DNA of 64,000 nucleotides. It comes from Adiantum capillus-veneris (lineage: Eukaryota > Streptophyta > Polypodiopsida > Polypodiales > Pteridaceae). The notes below the pieces were generated by a model, which had not been told where the DNA came from, did not search any database, and saw only the letters and a list, made by a program, of their open reading frames with translations. Made by a program: the position numbers and the translations under genes. This document shows, one piece after another, positions 40,940 through 52,671 of the stretch; position 1 is the first letter of the stretch; every line of letters starts with the position of its first letter. The stretch lies in NCBI GenBank assembly GCA_014529385.2, contig CM043944.1:180115240-180179239 (forward strand). The letters are read 5' to 3'.

Positions 40940-42548
40940 TTGTCTATTTTGACATAACCATGATGGATGCATCGGGTAATTATGTGCCTTGAAGCTTGGA
41001 CCTGCTGAGTGTGCAGATCGGGTGGGATTCTCTACTCAGTGCAATACAAAATAGCTCAACCTATATGGTTCTACTATAAAAAGAGGTGAGGGTTTCTTTG
41101 GCCCCTCACTTAACCTTGATTGCATAGTGTGTGTATGTGAAACAGAGGAGTGAGGGTATTTTCGCCTACTAGGGAGTAATGGAGTTAAATGAGCATGTCT
41201 CCAACCATATCTCCAAAAAAGATGCTATTTGAGCAACAAATTTCCAAAAAGGGTATCTGTGAGTTCAAATGATTCATCAAAGCCACAGGAGGGTGCCCCA
41301 CAGCATCCACATGCAGGGGAATTAAAGATCAAGAAGAATCTTTGCGGAAACACATTGGTGCAACCAAAGTTGGTCGAAGCTAGAAGGTGGTCTATGCTAG
41401 GCAGAGGCAGCAGGCAAGTGCAGTGCAGAAGGCTAGGGTAGGTGCCAAGGTCCTAGGCAACCAAAGGGTAGCGGGAATGTATGCTTAAAGCTGCTTTTAG
41501 GCCAAAAGTGATATGGGATGGTCCAAATGGGATGACAAATCAAGGTGTTCAAAATGCCAAATCAGTGTCCTAAAATGTAGTGCTCAATGTGCTTTAGAAG
41601 CCGATTGAGACGGCTCGTCAAACGAAGCTCGGTGAGCAAGATACTGAAGTTTAAAGCTGGAGTGTGTAGCAGATCCCCAATGAACAGCTGTCGACAGGTA
41701 GCTCGCGTATTTATCAATGGGTGGATGTGCAGAGCTCGAGTTACGAAGCATGGATGTCATCTCGGATTGTGAATCGGAGCTCGGAATAGCAAGTTATGAT
41801 CAGTTGAAGATTTTGAGGGGGTCAAGTCTGAGGCCACTTGACCGCATTGGGAAAGGCACCATCTGGCATCATTTTGGCATCGCCAAGGTTCTTGGTGGTA
41901 GTATGCATCATGTGGAGCTAGCACAAATCGGCAGTGCATCAGCTGGATACTCAGTCAGCTAGATGCGGCAGGACAAAGTCGAGAGGTAATGCCGAGAGGA
42001 AAGTGGCAGATGCTTTTTGGCCTTTTTCGTGGCCTCAAATGACAGCCTTGGAGATCTTAAAATGGCAAGAGGCAGATGATTTGAAGATGAAAACGGGGGG
42101 TTTTAGTGGACCTTTACTAGGTGACCATGGGGCCCTTGAGCACTAGGCGACAATTGATCAAGCAGGTTCAAAAAAAAATGAAGCTTCTGGTGAAAAATGA
42201 GGATCTTTTTGTGGGCTTAAGAGGCCTTTTGACCCAGTAGGTCACCTAATAAAAATGTAACCTATCACGTGAGTTCAACAGAAGGGTATTTAAAGTTCTT
42301 GAAACTTACATAAATATATATACATAAGGGCATTATTTTTTCAAATTTGGAAAAACCTTACAGATTTTAAAAGAAAAGGGTACACTATATTCTTAACAAA
42401 ATTCACAGATAAGGAGTTTTACAAACATGTCTTGAACGCACGTGATATTGTAGTTTTACACATAGTGAACCTCCCAAGCCTTTTGACTGGCAATTGCTGT
42501 TATAGGCAAAGACATTCAGAATAGACAAACATAGGAATCAGAATGGAA
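40940..42548. other. Unassigned region
   Basis: Several short frames occur (for example 41229-41441, 41717-41962) without recognisable domains. The 3' end of element D must lie near the right side of this stretch or be lost; no matching LTR was seen. Confidence 0.3.
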
Positions 42549-42865
42549 CTAGAACAGAACAGAGGAACAGACTAGTTCTGCCATAACTTCCACCTTCATA
42601 TTCCCCAAAAGACACTGATTGACAATTACATAGTTGGAGAATACCAATGGGCAACGCCCTTTCCCAAGAACACCACTTAGAATCCCAAAAGTACAAAAGT
42701 TAATATTCTGAATTCCACTAAGGTAAAACATCCAAAATTCCCTCGGCTTAACACCTGGCACAGCCCGGTGGCTAGAGCCATAGGCTGACCTAGACCCACA
42801 ATCCCTTGATCAAGTATTCTGCTCCCCAGCAACACCTTCTGCATCTATCTCCAAAGCCATTTCTA

Positions 42866-44724
42866 TCACAAAATCCAGTCCGCTTGCTTTTCCACCTCTG
42901 CTTCCATTTGATTTTCCACTTCCGATTCCACTCCACCTACCAAATTTTGATCTAGTTCCAAAACGCCACTACTCAGCTCTGCCGTCCACTTACTCAGACC
43001 CCCTACACTTACTTCAATTCCCTTGCTTTTGTTCTTCAACTCCTCCATCTCTGCAACCAGCCTCTCATTCTCCATCTTCAATGCCTCATTCTCCCTCCTA
43101 ATGCTCTCCTTTCCAGCTAGCTGAAACCAATTCTTGAAGCGGTCCATTGACACTTCCATATGCTCCCTCCAAAGCCTAGTTGATTTATTCCACATCTTCT
43201 GTGCATATTCCAGCACTAACTGCTTCAAGACATCCGCATCCGAATCAGCTACTAAAATGCCTGTCATTCCCTGGTTTTGCAATGCCGCCTTCTCCATATC
43301 CACCAATGGAGTTAGTCTATTAATCAAAAAAATATTTTGAGTGGTCAAATAAGCCACCTTGTCCCCCAATTCTTTAAATTTCTCATCCACTGCAGTCTTC
43401 AGTCCATCTGACCATCGAGTGAAATCCTCAGCTACACTCAAAACTTCAGCATTCCTTGCCATAGCCTCATCTGTAATCCTCTTAACCTCCTCCTGCAATC
43501 TTTCCTTATCTGCCCTCTCTTGAAATAATTGCATCCTGTCTGCATTTCCCATTCTGGGGTAGCACTACACTTATGTTCCATCTTCTCACTTTCCATCACC
43601 TAAAGCGCCGCATCCTGATTCTGCAGGAACCCATTCAAATCAATGAAACAGTTAGCAGCCTCCTCCAGAGAGAAAATCCCCCTGGCCTCATAACTGGCAC
43701 TGCTACCTGCCTTAACCTTCAAACTCTCCGGAACACTCTTCTATGCAGATCCACCCATTCCTTTCATAAACAGTGTGACCTTCTTACCTTTAGACTCCGA
43801 CTTCTTAAACTTTGATTCCATGGTGAAAATGTTCAACTTTGATTCAGACTCCTCCAAACCCTTCCAAGAAACTTTAAAAGGTGATTTGCTTTTTTCAACT
43901 ATTGGAGACCCCAACAACAACTTCCTCCGCTTCATTCCACATAATGTTCCCTCTTCCTTCAACACATCTGTAACCAATGTCTTCAAACCTGTTGCTAATG
44001 ACGAAATCTTCAGAACATGCTCAGAGATTGTGGCCAAATAAGGCGCCATTCGGCCCACTGCCGGTGTTCGACGCCAATCTCTCTTGTCTGTAAGCTGCAT
44101 CCGATCATACAACACTGTTTCCCAATCAACCGTAATGCCTCTCTCAGCCTGAAACAATGGTGCAAAAGCCTCCTTAGACATGTAAATAGTCTTCTATAGA
44201 ATGCACACCTTCTCCAGATATCAAAACAAATTTGAGGCTCTGATTCCACCCACATTCCGTACCATATAGAATGCCTTCTTCCCAACCGGATTTCCAAAAA
44301 TCCCCCTTCATCTTGGAGCTAGTCACCTTCCTCCCCTTAGCCAGCACATGCAAATATGGAACTTTAAAAACCTTGGACACCAACCTTGGTGTCAAGCGCA
44401 CATCCCTTGTAATCACTCCATCACTCTCCTTAATCATGTTCCACTGCTGCTGAGCGAACTCGTTCTCTGCTCATGCGTTCCAAGGTAGACATGCAAACTC
44501 ATAAAGGCCTATGCGCTTGAGCCATACCTGGGTTTTCACCTCATTTGGGTCAAACGTACCACCACCATCTCCATACTCCCCTGATCACTCATAGACTCAG
44601 CTTCATCACTCTCGACCTTGATGTGATCTTCCTGTTGCCACGACTTAAACAGCTCCTCCATCTCCATATTCATCGACCTGGTGTGCGGCATTGATTCTGA
44701 CGCATCGTCCTGCATCCCCGCCAT
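42866..44724 (-). pseudogene. Coiled-coil ORF (gag-like) of element D
   Basis: Minus-strand frames at 44724-44536, 44437-44174, 44181-43741 and 43552-42866 form one interrupted protein of roughly 600 residues. It starts MAGMQDDASESMPHTRSMNM and continues with TQVWLKRIGLYEFACLPW, VRLTPRLVSKVFKVPYLHVL and TECGWNQSLKFVLISGEGVH. A basic Lys/Ser region follows, then a 228-codon coiled coil with heptad-like Leu/Glu spacing (RLQEEVKRITDEAMARN; ALKMENERLVAEMEELKNKS). The middle resembles the plant mobile-element domain that begins with an invariant fold-back of a 'xxFxxxVxxVxxVP' type, but I cannot name it with certainty. The position 640 bp inside a primer site and LTR suggests the structural ORF of element D. 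No zinc knuckle or protease was seen. Confidence 0.5.
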
Positions 44725-45290
44725 CAGCTTTCCCTTGATATTTTAAGAAAACATTTCACCCTTCTTCTCCGACTTAACAGGCAGTCAATGAACTACGATG
44801 TTCGCACACTTGGATGTGATCTCCAACACTTCTCACCACCTTAAGGTCTCCAATGCAAAAACAAGCACTCAAATCGGCTTTCAAACGACCATTTTAGAGC
44901 ACTTTTACCATAATCAGCACAATTCCGCCTTTTGTGTTTTCAAGCACATTTTCATGTCAAAATTGCTCTAGATCAACATCAGATGTCCTACACTACCTAA
45001 AGTCCTACTTTGGATGGTTGAATGGTTGTTTTTGCTTTCTGGCAAGCAAACAGCCTCCTGCTTACCTTTTGTGTTTTTCTTTGCATTTTTTTTTCTTTCA
45101 AGTTCTTCACAACCATAAGTCACAACCAAATACACGAACCATAGAACCTAATCTAAACACACAACAAAATGATATAACCATACCTCAACCTCATGGTGGA
45201 CCACCTCGGCGAGACGCAGGCTCCCTGGCTATCCCTCAGTCAAGAGATCCGCTCTCTGACTTCCCACTAAGAAGGCAAAGGGTGACAACA

Positions 45291-45308
45291 CTCTAGAAAA
45301 CTCTAGAG
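45291..45308. repeat. Small hairpin in the element D leader
   Basis: CTCTAGA-AAAC-TCTAGAG has 7-bp perfect arms and lies 56 bp from the primer site. Confidence 0.6.
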
Positions 45309-45363
45309 GAACACTATACTATCAAACACGAGTGATGCGGTCTACGCTAGTTTAGGTGCTTCT

Positions 45364-45381
45364 TCCTCGGCAACGGCACCA
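45364..45381 (-). other. Primer-binding site of element D, tRNA-Asp-like
   Basis: The minus strand reads TGGTGCCGTTGCCGAGGA, differing at few positions from the plant tRNA-Asp type site. It is one base from the LTR edge at 45383. Confidence 0.7.
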
Positions 45382-45382
45382 A

Positions 45383-46232
45383 TGTTAGCGGGTACGCCGC
45401 GATGGACGATGGAGCACAGCGAGAACACAGACCAACAAACTGTCAACCGAGGACGTAGCTGACCCGACTAGGGCATGGAGGCAATCTCTGGGTTGTCAAC
45501 CCTGAGCTAGACACGAACAACACTCTACAGTCACTAATCCTACCACAACACTACCATAAAGCAAAGAAACAGACAACGCATCCTACAAAACACTACAAGC
45601 TCGAAACAATCTCAAATCATATCGGAATGACTCGAAATCGGAGGGCAAGATTCACAAGGACATATCCTATATGGCCAAACACCTAAACCCTGAAAATCAT
45701 AACTGTAAGACCTCTAATCACTATCGCGATAGACTCAAAACAACAATTTCTACAAAAACATCAACACGAAGAGCTTCTCGCCCTGATTCTAATGACTACT
45801 TGATCATTCAGAACGGATGTCGTTTGAGGTACTTACGACCAAATATAGCTCGTAGCAGGTGGGCTCGCGATGTGGTCCTCGGCTTGCATTGCTTGCGTTG
45901 ACGCGGAGAGCTCCTCGATGCTAACACGCTCCTACTCTCATATTTGCAATGTGATTAGTGTGTGCGACGGTGTGTGTGCGTGAAGCTCACTACCATGTGC
46001 TGCAGAACCCACGACTGTATATTAATTGAGATAACGTAATTTGTTTTTTACAAAGACTTAGGTTTTAGCTTATATACAAAGCCTTCAAACCTAATGTCCG
46101 GCCAAATGACCTGAATTGTCCTTAGGCTTCTACAAAGCTTAATTACAAGAAACTGAGTTGGCTTTACTCATTATACAAGCATCTATGGCCAAAATACAAG
46201 TGCCGATTTATAATATGAGGTTCCCGTAAACA
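45383..46232 (-). repeat. LTR of element D (about 850 bp)
   Basis: It starts TGTTAGCGGG on the plus strand and ends CCCGTAAACA, an imperfect 10-bp terminal inverted repeat. It shares blocks with the element E LTR: AATAGCTCGTAG-type sequence, GCATTGCTTGCGTTG versus GCAATGCTTGGCGTTG, AGCTCCTCGATGCTAAC versus AGCTCTCCTCGAGCCTAC, and AAGCTCAC. Confidence 0.6.
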
Positions 46233-46329
46233 TTAGAGAAGTGGCCGTAATGGCTCAAAATAATAATAACGGGATACTCGATGCCGTCCATGAACTCGTA
46301 TCTTCATGTTGCAGCATCCATCTTCATCT

Positions 46330-47560
46330 TCATGTGGAATCTTTACATCTTTGAGAAATCTTTAATGGAATCTTTATGGAAACGTTGTTGAAAGGGCTTC
46401 CTTTCAACAATAGATAGAGAGAGATTCTATTGTAGAGCCCGCACGGGTCAAATGGAAAGCCGCAGGCTTCCCCAAGCATAGTGTAAACTCCACCTAGACC
46501 AAAGATATGGTATTGCTCATCATCATCCATCTGTAAAGCATATGCACACCACCCCTGCTTTGCACCTATAAATTTGTAAGCCAACCATTCCTGTAAAGCT
46601 CGATAACACCATCCTTCAAAAAACTGCATGCATGAATCATTTTCCCACCCAAAACAAGCCTGTACACCCTACACAGCTTCCGTATCCTGTGTTCCCCAGC
46701 CATCGGCTAAAGACTCGTCCATAGTATCCCTGTCTTCAAGAAAAACAACCTGCAACAATGGGCATAGCGGCGCTTGCATAGCCACTTCATCTGTAGGTGC
46801 TTCAAACGTCACTGGATCAGGCACACAACCTTGCATATCCTGTATCCTCGCCATTGCTTTAGCAATGAAAATCTGCGTCTTGTCATCAACATCGGCCACC
46901 GGCTCATCAAATCCCCAATCATCTTCATCAAGACATTCTTCTTCAGTCAATATGCCCTGACCATCACAAGGAACGAGAGATGGTTGCCCAACCCCTTGGT
47001 CTTTGAAAACTGGCTCTTCACCTGCATCCTGCTATTCTTTGAGCACCTGCTCTTCTTGCACATGGGCTACTACCATATGATCATACACATAAGAGGGAAA
47101 CTTTACCTTTACCAGCTCAGGCTCATCAGACTCCGTCCCCTTGCAATAGGATGTGGACTCATATGCTCCATCCTCTTCGCTTGTCTCCCAACTACTCGAG
47201 CTTGTATATTCATCATCATAGGCATCATATACCGACTGCATATCTGCACCTTCATTCGTCCGCTGTTCCACAAAAGCTTGACCATCACCACAGCTTTGGT
47301 CACTTTCTTCATCAGCTTTTGAATCCTTGGTATCTGCAACCTAATTGCATTCTGCTATGTTTTCATACAAACTTTCCACAAGAATAGGCTTTAACTCTTC
47401 AATCCACATCGGAACCTCCATATCTGCTATCGCTCCGGCATTTTGGCTCACCGCAATCTGGAGCTTCTCCTCATTGACAAGCTCGTCCACCCTCAATACA
47501 TGCACATCAAAAACTAGAAATCTCCAAGCAACATAGTCAACAGTAGGCCTTACTCAATAG
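46330..47560 (-). pseudogene. Acidic 3' part of gag-like protein, element F
   Basis: One minus-strand frame with a few stops (segments 47271-47032, 46950-46669, 46629-46330, all in the same phase) encodes an acidic protein. It includes VYDAYDDEYTSSSSWETSEE, EEECLDEDDWGFDEPVADVD, then GWCYRALQEWLAYKFIGAKQ and ALQMDDDEQYHIFGLGG. The Trp/Tyr-rich end looks like a small folded domain; no family is recognised. No zinc knuckle is seen, which is unusual after a retroviral-type capsid. A hairpin with 11-bp arms lies at 46385-46410. Confidence 0.45.
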
Positions 47561-47689
47561 ACCTTGCACTTCAAACACTTGGAAACATCGTTGGTTGGAC
47601 CAACGAATACTTGGCTATCTCCGCAACAACAGGCATAGAATCTATTGGCTTCAACACGCCCAACTTCAATTTTCGCTTAACCTATCTAC

Positions 47690-48200
47690 TTTTGATCTTT
47701 GCCAGATAGACCATGTCTTCATAGGTATCCGCATCGGCTTCCACGTTGTCTCTAATCCTCGGATGCAAGCACGCCATGAACCTCTAGATCTTGAAAACAT
47801 ATCCACTTTGCAGCTGGGTAGTAGCAGCTAGTTGCTTCCAAATATCTTCAAACTTGGTTAGAAACACACTGAAGTCTTCAGACACATCTTGCTTTAATGC
47901 CTTTAATTGAGAATCCACTTTTCTGCAGTTTAAAGCCTTTGCTAGAAATCTTTGACAAATCAAGCTCGAATCACCTTCCATGATTGCCGATCAAGAACTT
48001 CCAACCCCTCGAACCAAGATTTGACTTTCCCTCGCATCACCAGCGGCACAGCCTTTGCCTTGGCTTCATCGGTCACCATCCACATCGACAACATCCAGAG
48101 CTCTACATCTGAGATCCAATATTTAGCATCCTGTTCACCTGAGAGCACCAACTCAAAATCTGGCACCATATTACTGCACCACGCCATCACTTGAGCAATC
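47690..48200 (-). pseudogene. Capsid (Retrotrans_gag-like) region of element F
   Basis: Minus-strand frames 48190-47960 and 47981-47784 overlap with a frameshift near 47970. They read SGEQDAKYWISDVELWMLSM, VPLVMRGKVKSWFEGLEVLD, RQSWKVIRA, then CQRFLAKALNCRKVDSQLKA and FSVFLTKFEDIWKQLAATTQ. The order W...G-x-x-x-x-W...W...F...F...L is that of the Retrotrans_gag capsid domain. The frame continues LHPRIRDNVEADADTYEDMV toward 47700. It has the same strand as the acidic ORF downstream and is probably the start of the same polyprotein. Confidence 0.65.
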
Positions 48201-48229
48201 AGTATATCCTCACTGGGGGCACCACTGAT

Positions 48230-48953
48230 GGGAAGGGGGAAATGGAAAAAACACCGAGTATATAATATACCTACCTCGTACTCCCTTTTGATCTACACCG
48301 TGGAGTCAGCGACCCTCGCAGCTCCTTGTAGCTCATGCCCGACACCCAGGTGGTCTCCCTACCTGTTATGCCGCTCTCACGGCCTTCTAGCAATCGGTGC
48401 TCCCACTCATCCTCTACCTTACAACAGCCAGCACTTCGTGGCTCTTCTTCCTTGTGTGCTTGTTCTAGGACCCTCTCTGTAGCGTTCCAACCCCCTCACG
48501 GCATGCATCAATCTCTTCTCCACCCTTTGATGGTGGTACGTGGCCCTTCCTTGCTACAGCCCCGTCACTTGATCTTCCTTCATCTCTGTCTGGAGAACTG
48601 TCCTCAGTCCTCTTGGATCCTCTCTGTTGCCCCCCCCGCCTTCTTGGTCCCCTCCTAGCTTTTACTATCTGGCCACCCCGCGGCTGCCTTCTATTGCAAT
48701 GGCGGCCCTACCTATCTTTGGCCATTCCGTCTCTCTTTCCCATGCAAGCCCACTTGGCAGCTCATTCCCATGCAGAACCAGGCAGATGGCGTACTTTTCT
48801 CCTCATGCAGGCTGCAGCTCGCGGCCATACCTTCTTTTTTGAATTCTCTACAACAAACATATGTTCCTTTTATAAAAAAAAACCTTGATATGGCAAGCAT
48901 TCACTCGCAAATTAAGATCATCGAACCGCCTCCAATTGCCGACAATCAGTGTC
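48230..48953. other. Pro/Ser-coding-like GC-richer spacer
   Basis: This is C-rich sequence with several overlapping plus-strand frames that encode Pro/Leu/Ser-rich, unrelated peptides. None resembles a known family. It may be a 5' leader or LTR of element F. Confidence 0.3.
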
Positions 48954-49259
48954 TCACAGCACTTTGAACACCAAAGAGATCACCTCGTTGATATTCTCCT
49001 CCCTTGCCACAATGTACGATGCCTCACAAAAATTTTCGTGCATCTTCAAGCATTCTGACTCGCAAATCTTTTGCACCATGTCTGGCCTTTTAAATGGCCC
49101 ACTTAGCATACACATCCAACGGTACCTGTGACACTTGGTGCCCGACACAGGCTCAAGCACATTGTTGTGACACTGCCTACTGCCATACACCTGCAACAAT
49201 GAGCCTTTCCATGAGTCAACATTTTTGAGCTGCACTAGCGTGTGTAAGGGTAGATACAT
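48954..49259 (-). other. Minus-strand open frame, unknown
   Basis: A 101-codon frame is Cys-rich in places (SRQCHNNVLEPVSGTKCHRY; KICESECLKMHENFCEASYI). No family is recognised, and it is next to the truncated 5' end of the copia element. It could be a chance frame or a fragment of a host or transposon gene. Confidence 0.25.
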
Positions 49260-49439
49260 GCCCTGGTAGTAGGTACGCTTGGTGTGGTGGGTTTGTGGAG
49301 TGTGAGAATAGTGGAAATCGAGCAGGCAGTGGTCTCCTAGTGTGCAGTGTTGTTTTGAAGGTGTTTTCCAAAAGGATAGGGGTGTTGTGGATACCCTGAG
49401 CTATAGAGAGGCCCTTTTCATGTCAGTTGTTGCAAATTC

Positions 49440-49855
49440 ACATGTGTGATATTTCAATAGTGGTGCTACAAAGCTCATTACCTCACATCATGAACTGCTC
49501 ACCTCTCTTGAGTCTATCCCTCATGCGAATTCGGTCACTTGTGCCAAAAATGCCTCGTATCCTGTTCAGGGAGTTGGAAAGATTGTTCTTATTACTGCAA
49601 ATGGCAGTTATTTTACACTTTTTGATGCACTTTATGTACTTGGGATCAAGAAGAATCTTTTGTTTGTATCTGCACTTGCTAGACTTGGACCTGTAGTCTA
49701 ATTTGTCGATGACAGATGTACAATTCAGAATCCAAGTTTTGGTGATAAAATTGTTGCATCTAGCCTTTTGTGCCATGGGCCGTATAAGCTCACTTTGTAT
49801 GACAAGTGTGAACTAGATTTTGCAAATGCACTTGCAAATTCAAGGGCTATTTAAG
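49440..49855 (+). pseudogene. Copia protease, catalytic Asp changed to Asn
   Basis: A frame around 49447-49700 gives FNSGATKLITSHHELL, where copia proteases have D-S-G-A. Asn occupies 49456-49458. YPVQGVGKIVLITANGSYFT and YVLGIKKNLLFVSALARLG follow, as expected for the copia protease end. The substitution removes the catalytic acid. A stop follows at 49699-49701. Confidence 0.75.
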
Positions 49856-50520
49856 ATGCAAAATTGTGGCATGCACGTTTTGGACATCTGAATTTTGTCA
49901 GTTTGCTGCGTTCGTAAAAGTTTGATATGGTTGCTTTTTTGCCTCCTCTTGAAGCACCTGTCAAACATGTTTGTGAAGGCTATATTTTGGGTAAATTATA
50001 GCATTCTAAATTTCCAAAGGGTGGTTCAGTTAGGGCCACATGCAGGTTACAGCTTGTGCATAGTGATAAAACACCAATGTAAAATTCCTTATACGCCTCA
50101 GCAAAATGGTGTAGCTGAGAGGAAAAATGGGTCATTTACGGAAATGGTAGGATGTATGGTCAAAAGTCAAGCTTTGCCGCATTCTTTTTGGCTTGAGGCC
50201 ATCATGTGTGCCACTTATGTACTTAACAGGTTTCCCTATAAAAGCTTTGTATTCTATTACTCATATGAAGCACGGCATGATAGAAAGCCTTCTATTGAAC
50301 ACATGCGTGCTTTAGGCTATTTGGCATATGCTTTGGTGCCACAAACACAACAAAGAAAATTGGATGATAATTCTATTAAACGTATTTTTGCTGGTTAAAG
50401 TGTTAAAGGTTACAGGTTGTATCATCTGCAAACAAAGCGTATTTTGGTTTCACGGGATGTAGTGTTTGTGGAAGATTCTATTCAGCCCTTCCTGTCATGT
50501 ACTAGAGATAGTAATGTAAG
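49856..50520 (+). pseudogene. Copia GAG-pre-integrase and integrase
   Basis: LWHARFGHLNFVSLLR at about 49867 is the GAG-pre-integrase zinc-binding block. The integrase core is reduced: there is a jump from the HHCC region to the region of the catalytic Glu (PQQNGVAERKNGS, near 50097), so the part with the two catalytic Asp residues is largely deleted. SFWLEAIMCATYVLNRFPYK and KRIFAG follow. Confidence 0.75.
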
Positions 50521-50799
50521 CCCATAAGACATTTATGATACTTTGTTGACTCTTTTTAGTGGTGGAAGTTTGAATGGACATTCCAATGAGGTAAATGTAC
50601 AGCCTATGGGGGTTTCCGAAAATGTTATATATCAGCGTATTACTGATGCAGATGTACATGATGTACTTGATGAGGAAAGGGCTGAAAATGAGCAGACTAG
50701 AGGTATGCCAAAAAGGCTGGTGCATACATTGCATGACAGTAACTGGACGCACCTTTGTATAGTCGTACTCGTTCAGGCTTTGTCCATGCATCTTAGTCA

Positions 50800-51790
50800 T
50801 CAGATTGTTATGCTTTGGCTGTGTCTAGCTTACATGATGTTGAGGAACCTCTATCTTTTGATAAAGCACAAAATTTAGAAAATTGGATGGCTACCATGCA
50901 ATCAGAATATGATGCACTTATAGAAAATGACACATGGAATTTATGTGATTTACCTCCTAGCAAAAAGGCCATTGGTAGTACAAAGTGGATTTACAATTTA
51001 AAATGCAATCTAGATGGTGAGATCGATCACCATTAGGATTGACTTGTTGCAAAGGGTTATGCACAACAAAAAGGCATAGATTATGAAGAGACTTTTGTTC
51101 CCACTTGTCGTTTGACTATTGTGCCTTTTCTGCGTGCATTGGTAGCTCATTTTGGTTGGGATGTACATCAATCAAACATTGTTACTACTTTCTTGAATGG
51201 TGATATATTTGAAGAGATTTATGTAACACAGCCTCGTGGTTTTGTCAAGAAAGGACAAGAGGACAAAGTGTGTAGATGTAAGAATGCTTTGTATGGGTTG
51301 AATGTATGGGTTGAATCAATCTCCTCGTGGTTGGTATGAGAAAGTTGACACTCATTTGGTCAAACGAGGCTTTTGTAACAGTCCAACAAAAAGCACATTA
51401 TATGTAAAGTGTGAGGGTGATGTACTTCTCATTGTGGTTCTTTACATAGATGATTTGTTGATCACTGGCCCAAATGAGAGACATATTGCTAAATTTAAGG
51501 CTAATTTGAATGCTTCTTTCAAGATGAAAGATTTGTGGTTGTTGCATCATTAGTTGGGTATACAATTTAACCAGTGTGATGGTGGTATTGCCTTGTGTCA
51601 GAGAAGTTACATAGAGACATTGCTATGTAAGTTTGGACTTGAGGTTTGCAAACCTATTGCCACTCCCATGGAAACATGTTTGAAATTGAGTCTTCATGAT
51701 GTTGGTGATCCTACTGATATCACTCTTTACCAATGCCTCATTTATGTATGCAACACAAGGCCAGATATTTAGTTTGTAGTCTCATAGGTT
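50800..51790 (+). pseudogene. Copia reverse transcriptase
   Basis: It is recognised by WMATMQSEYDALIENDTWNL, IGSTKWIYNLKCNLDGEI, VAKGYAQQKGIDYEETFVPT, WDVHQSNIVTTFLNGDIFEE (the first catalytic Asp is retained as DVHQ; A-F becomes T-F) and YIDDLLITG at 51443-51469, the YxDD catalytic pair. A 13-bp tandem duplication at 51291-51316 (GTATGGGTTGAAT twice) and stops at 51034 and 51551 break the frame. Confidence 0.85.
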
Positions 51791-51799
51791 AGCAGATTT

Positions 51800-52330
51800 A
51801 TGCATAGCCCAAGGTCTAAGCATTGGCAGGCTATCAAGAGGATTTTCTGCTACCTTAGTGGCACTTTACATTTTGGCTTGTTTTATCCCAAGGGGGGATC
51901 ATTGCCACCACACTTACATGATTTTTCGGACTCAGATTGGGCTGGTTGTTTTGACAAGCGAGTGTCCAGAAGTGGTGTTTTTTTCGTGCTTGGCAGTTCA
52001 TGTATATGTTGGCTGAGCAAGAAGAAATTTATTGTGGCCACTTTGAGTTGTGAGGCTGAGTACAGGGCAGTCTTCACAACTACGGTTCAGTGTGTATGGC
52101 TCAGACTCCTTATGGTTGATTTGGGTGTTGGACAAGACACTATCTACACTGAGAGTCAAAGCACATTGACACTTGCAAGGAACCCAGTTTTTCATGCTCT
52201 CACAAAGTACATTGAGGTGCATTACCACTGTGGTAGGGAGAGGCTCTCAGTAGGAGAGATCAAATTGGCTTATGTGCTATCATAGGAAAACCTTGCAGAT
52301 CGTTTCACAAAGGCATTGTCTCATGAGAAG
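51800..52330 (+). pseudogene. Copia RNase H
   Basis: The 161-codon segment reads MHSPRSKHWQAIKRIFCYLS, then FSDSDWAGCFDKRVSRSG (catalytic Asp), SKKKFIVATLSCEAEYRAVF (catalytic Glu) and TKYIEVHYHCGRERLSVG. The end, ENLADRFTKALSHEK, follows a stop at 52283. The copia motif HIEVxYHFxR is kept with changes (Tyr-Ile, Cys). Confidence 0.85.
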
Positions 52331-52440
52331 TGAGTGGCTTTCCGCAAAGATTTGGGCTTACTCCCCTTTGTGGATTGATCATGTCCTCAAGTCATGGAAC
52401 TTCACTTTACTCATGTGCCAGCTCTTGTTCACCGCATCAC

Positions 52441-52453
52441 TCCAGGGGGGATT
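52441..52453 (+). other. Polypurine tract of copia element
   Basis: CCAGGGGGGATT precedes the TGTCACC start of the LTR at 52454. Confidence 0.6.
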
Positions 52454-52671
52454 TGTCACCATATACATGTGGTAGTGATGTGTGTGAACACACTAGGACC
52501 GCCAGGGAATTTTTACCCTCTTTAGGAGGTTTTTGCCCCCGTGCATTGTATATACGCCCATCACTCTAGGGCTATCTATATTTCCATTTCACACTAAGTA
52601 TAATACACTCTCTATTGTGTGCCTTGAGCTTACTTCGTCTTCTCCAAGCTGTGTGTGTTTTCTTGCAACCA
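52454..52671 (+). repeat. 3' LTR of copia element (about 218 bp)
   Basis: It begins TGTCACC and ends GCAACCA just where a minus-strand gypsy gag resumes. A TATA box (TATATA, 52549-52554) lies inside. Confidence 0.55.

Larger units (their letters stand above)
42866..46232 (-). mobile_element. LTR retrotransposon element D, 5' part
   Basis: Reading on the minus strand, the order is LTR (46232-45383), tRNA-Asp-like primer site (45381-45364), a leader of about 640 bp, and a coiled-coil ORF. No pol domain or 3' LTR is visible, so D is either truncated near 42.5 kb or non-autonomous. Its LTR is distantly similar to that of element E (58072-59029). Confidence 0.55.
49400..52671 (+). mobile_element. 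Ty1/copia element, 5'-truncated pseudoelement
   Basis: Plus-strand domain order is protease, GAG-pre-integrase, integrase, RT, RNase H, polypurine tract, LTR. Integrase before RT is the copia order. The 5' LTR, primer site and gag are missing. Stops and frameshifts are present in every domain. Confidence 0.85.
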
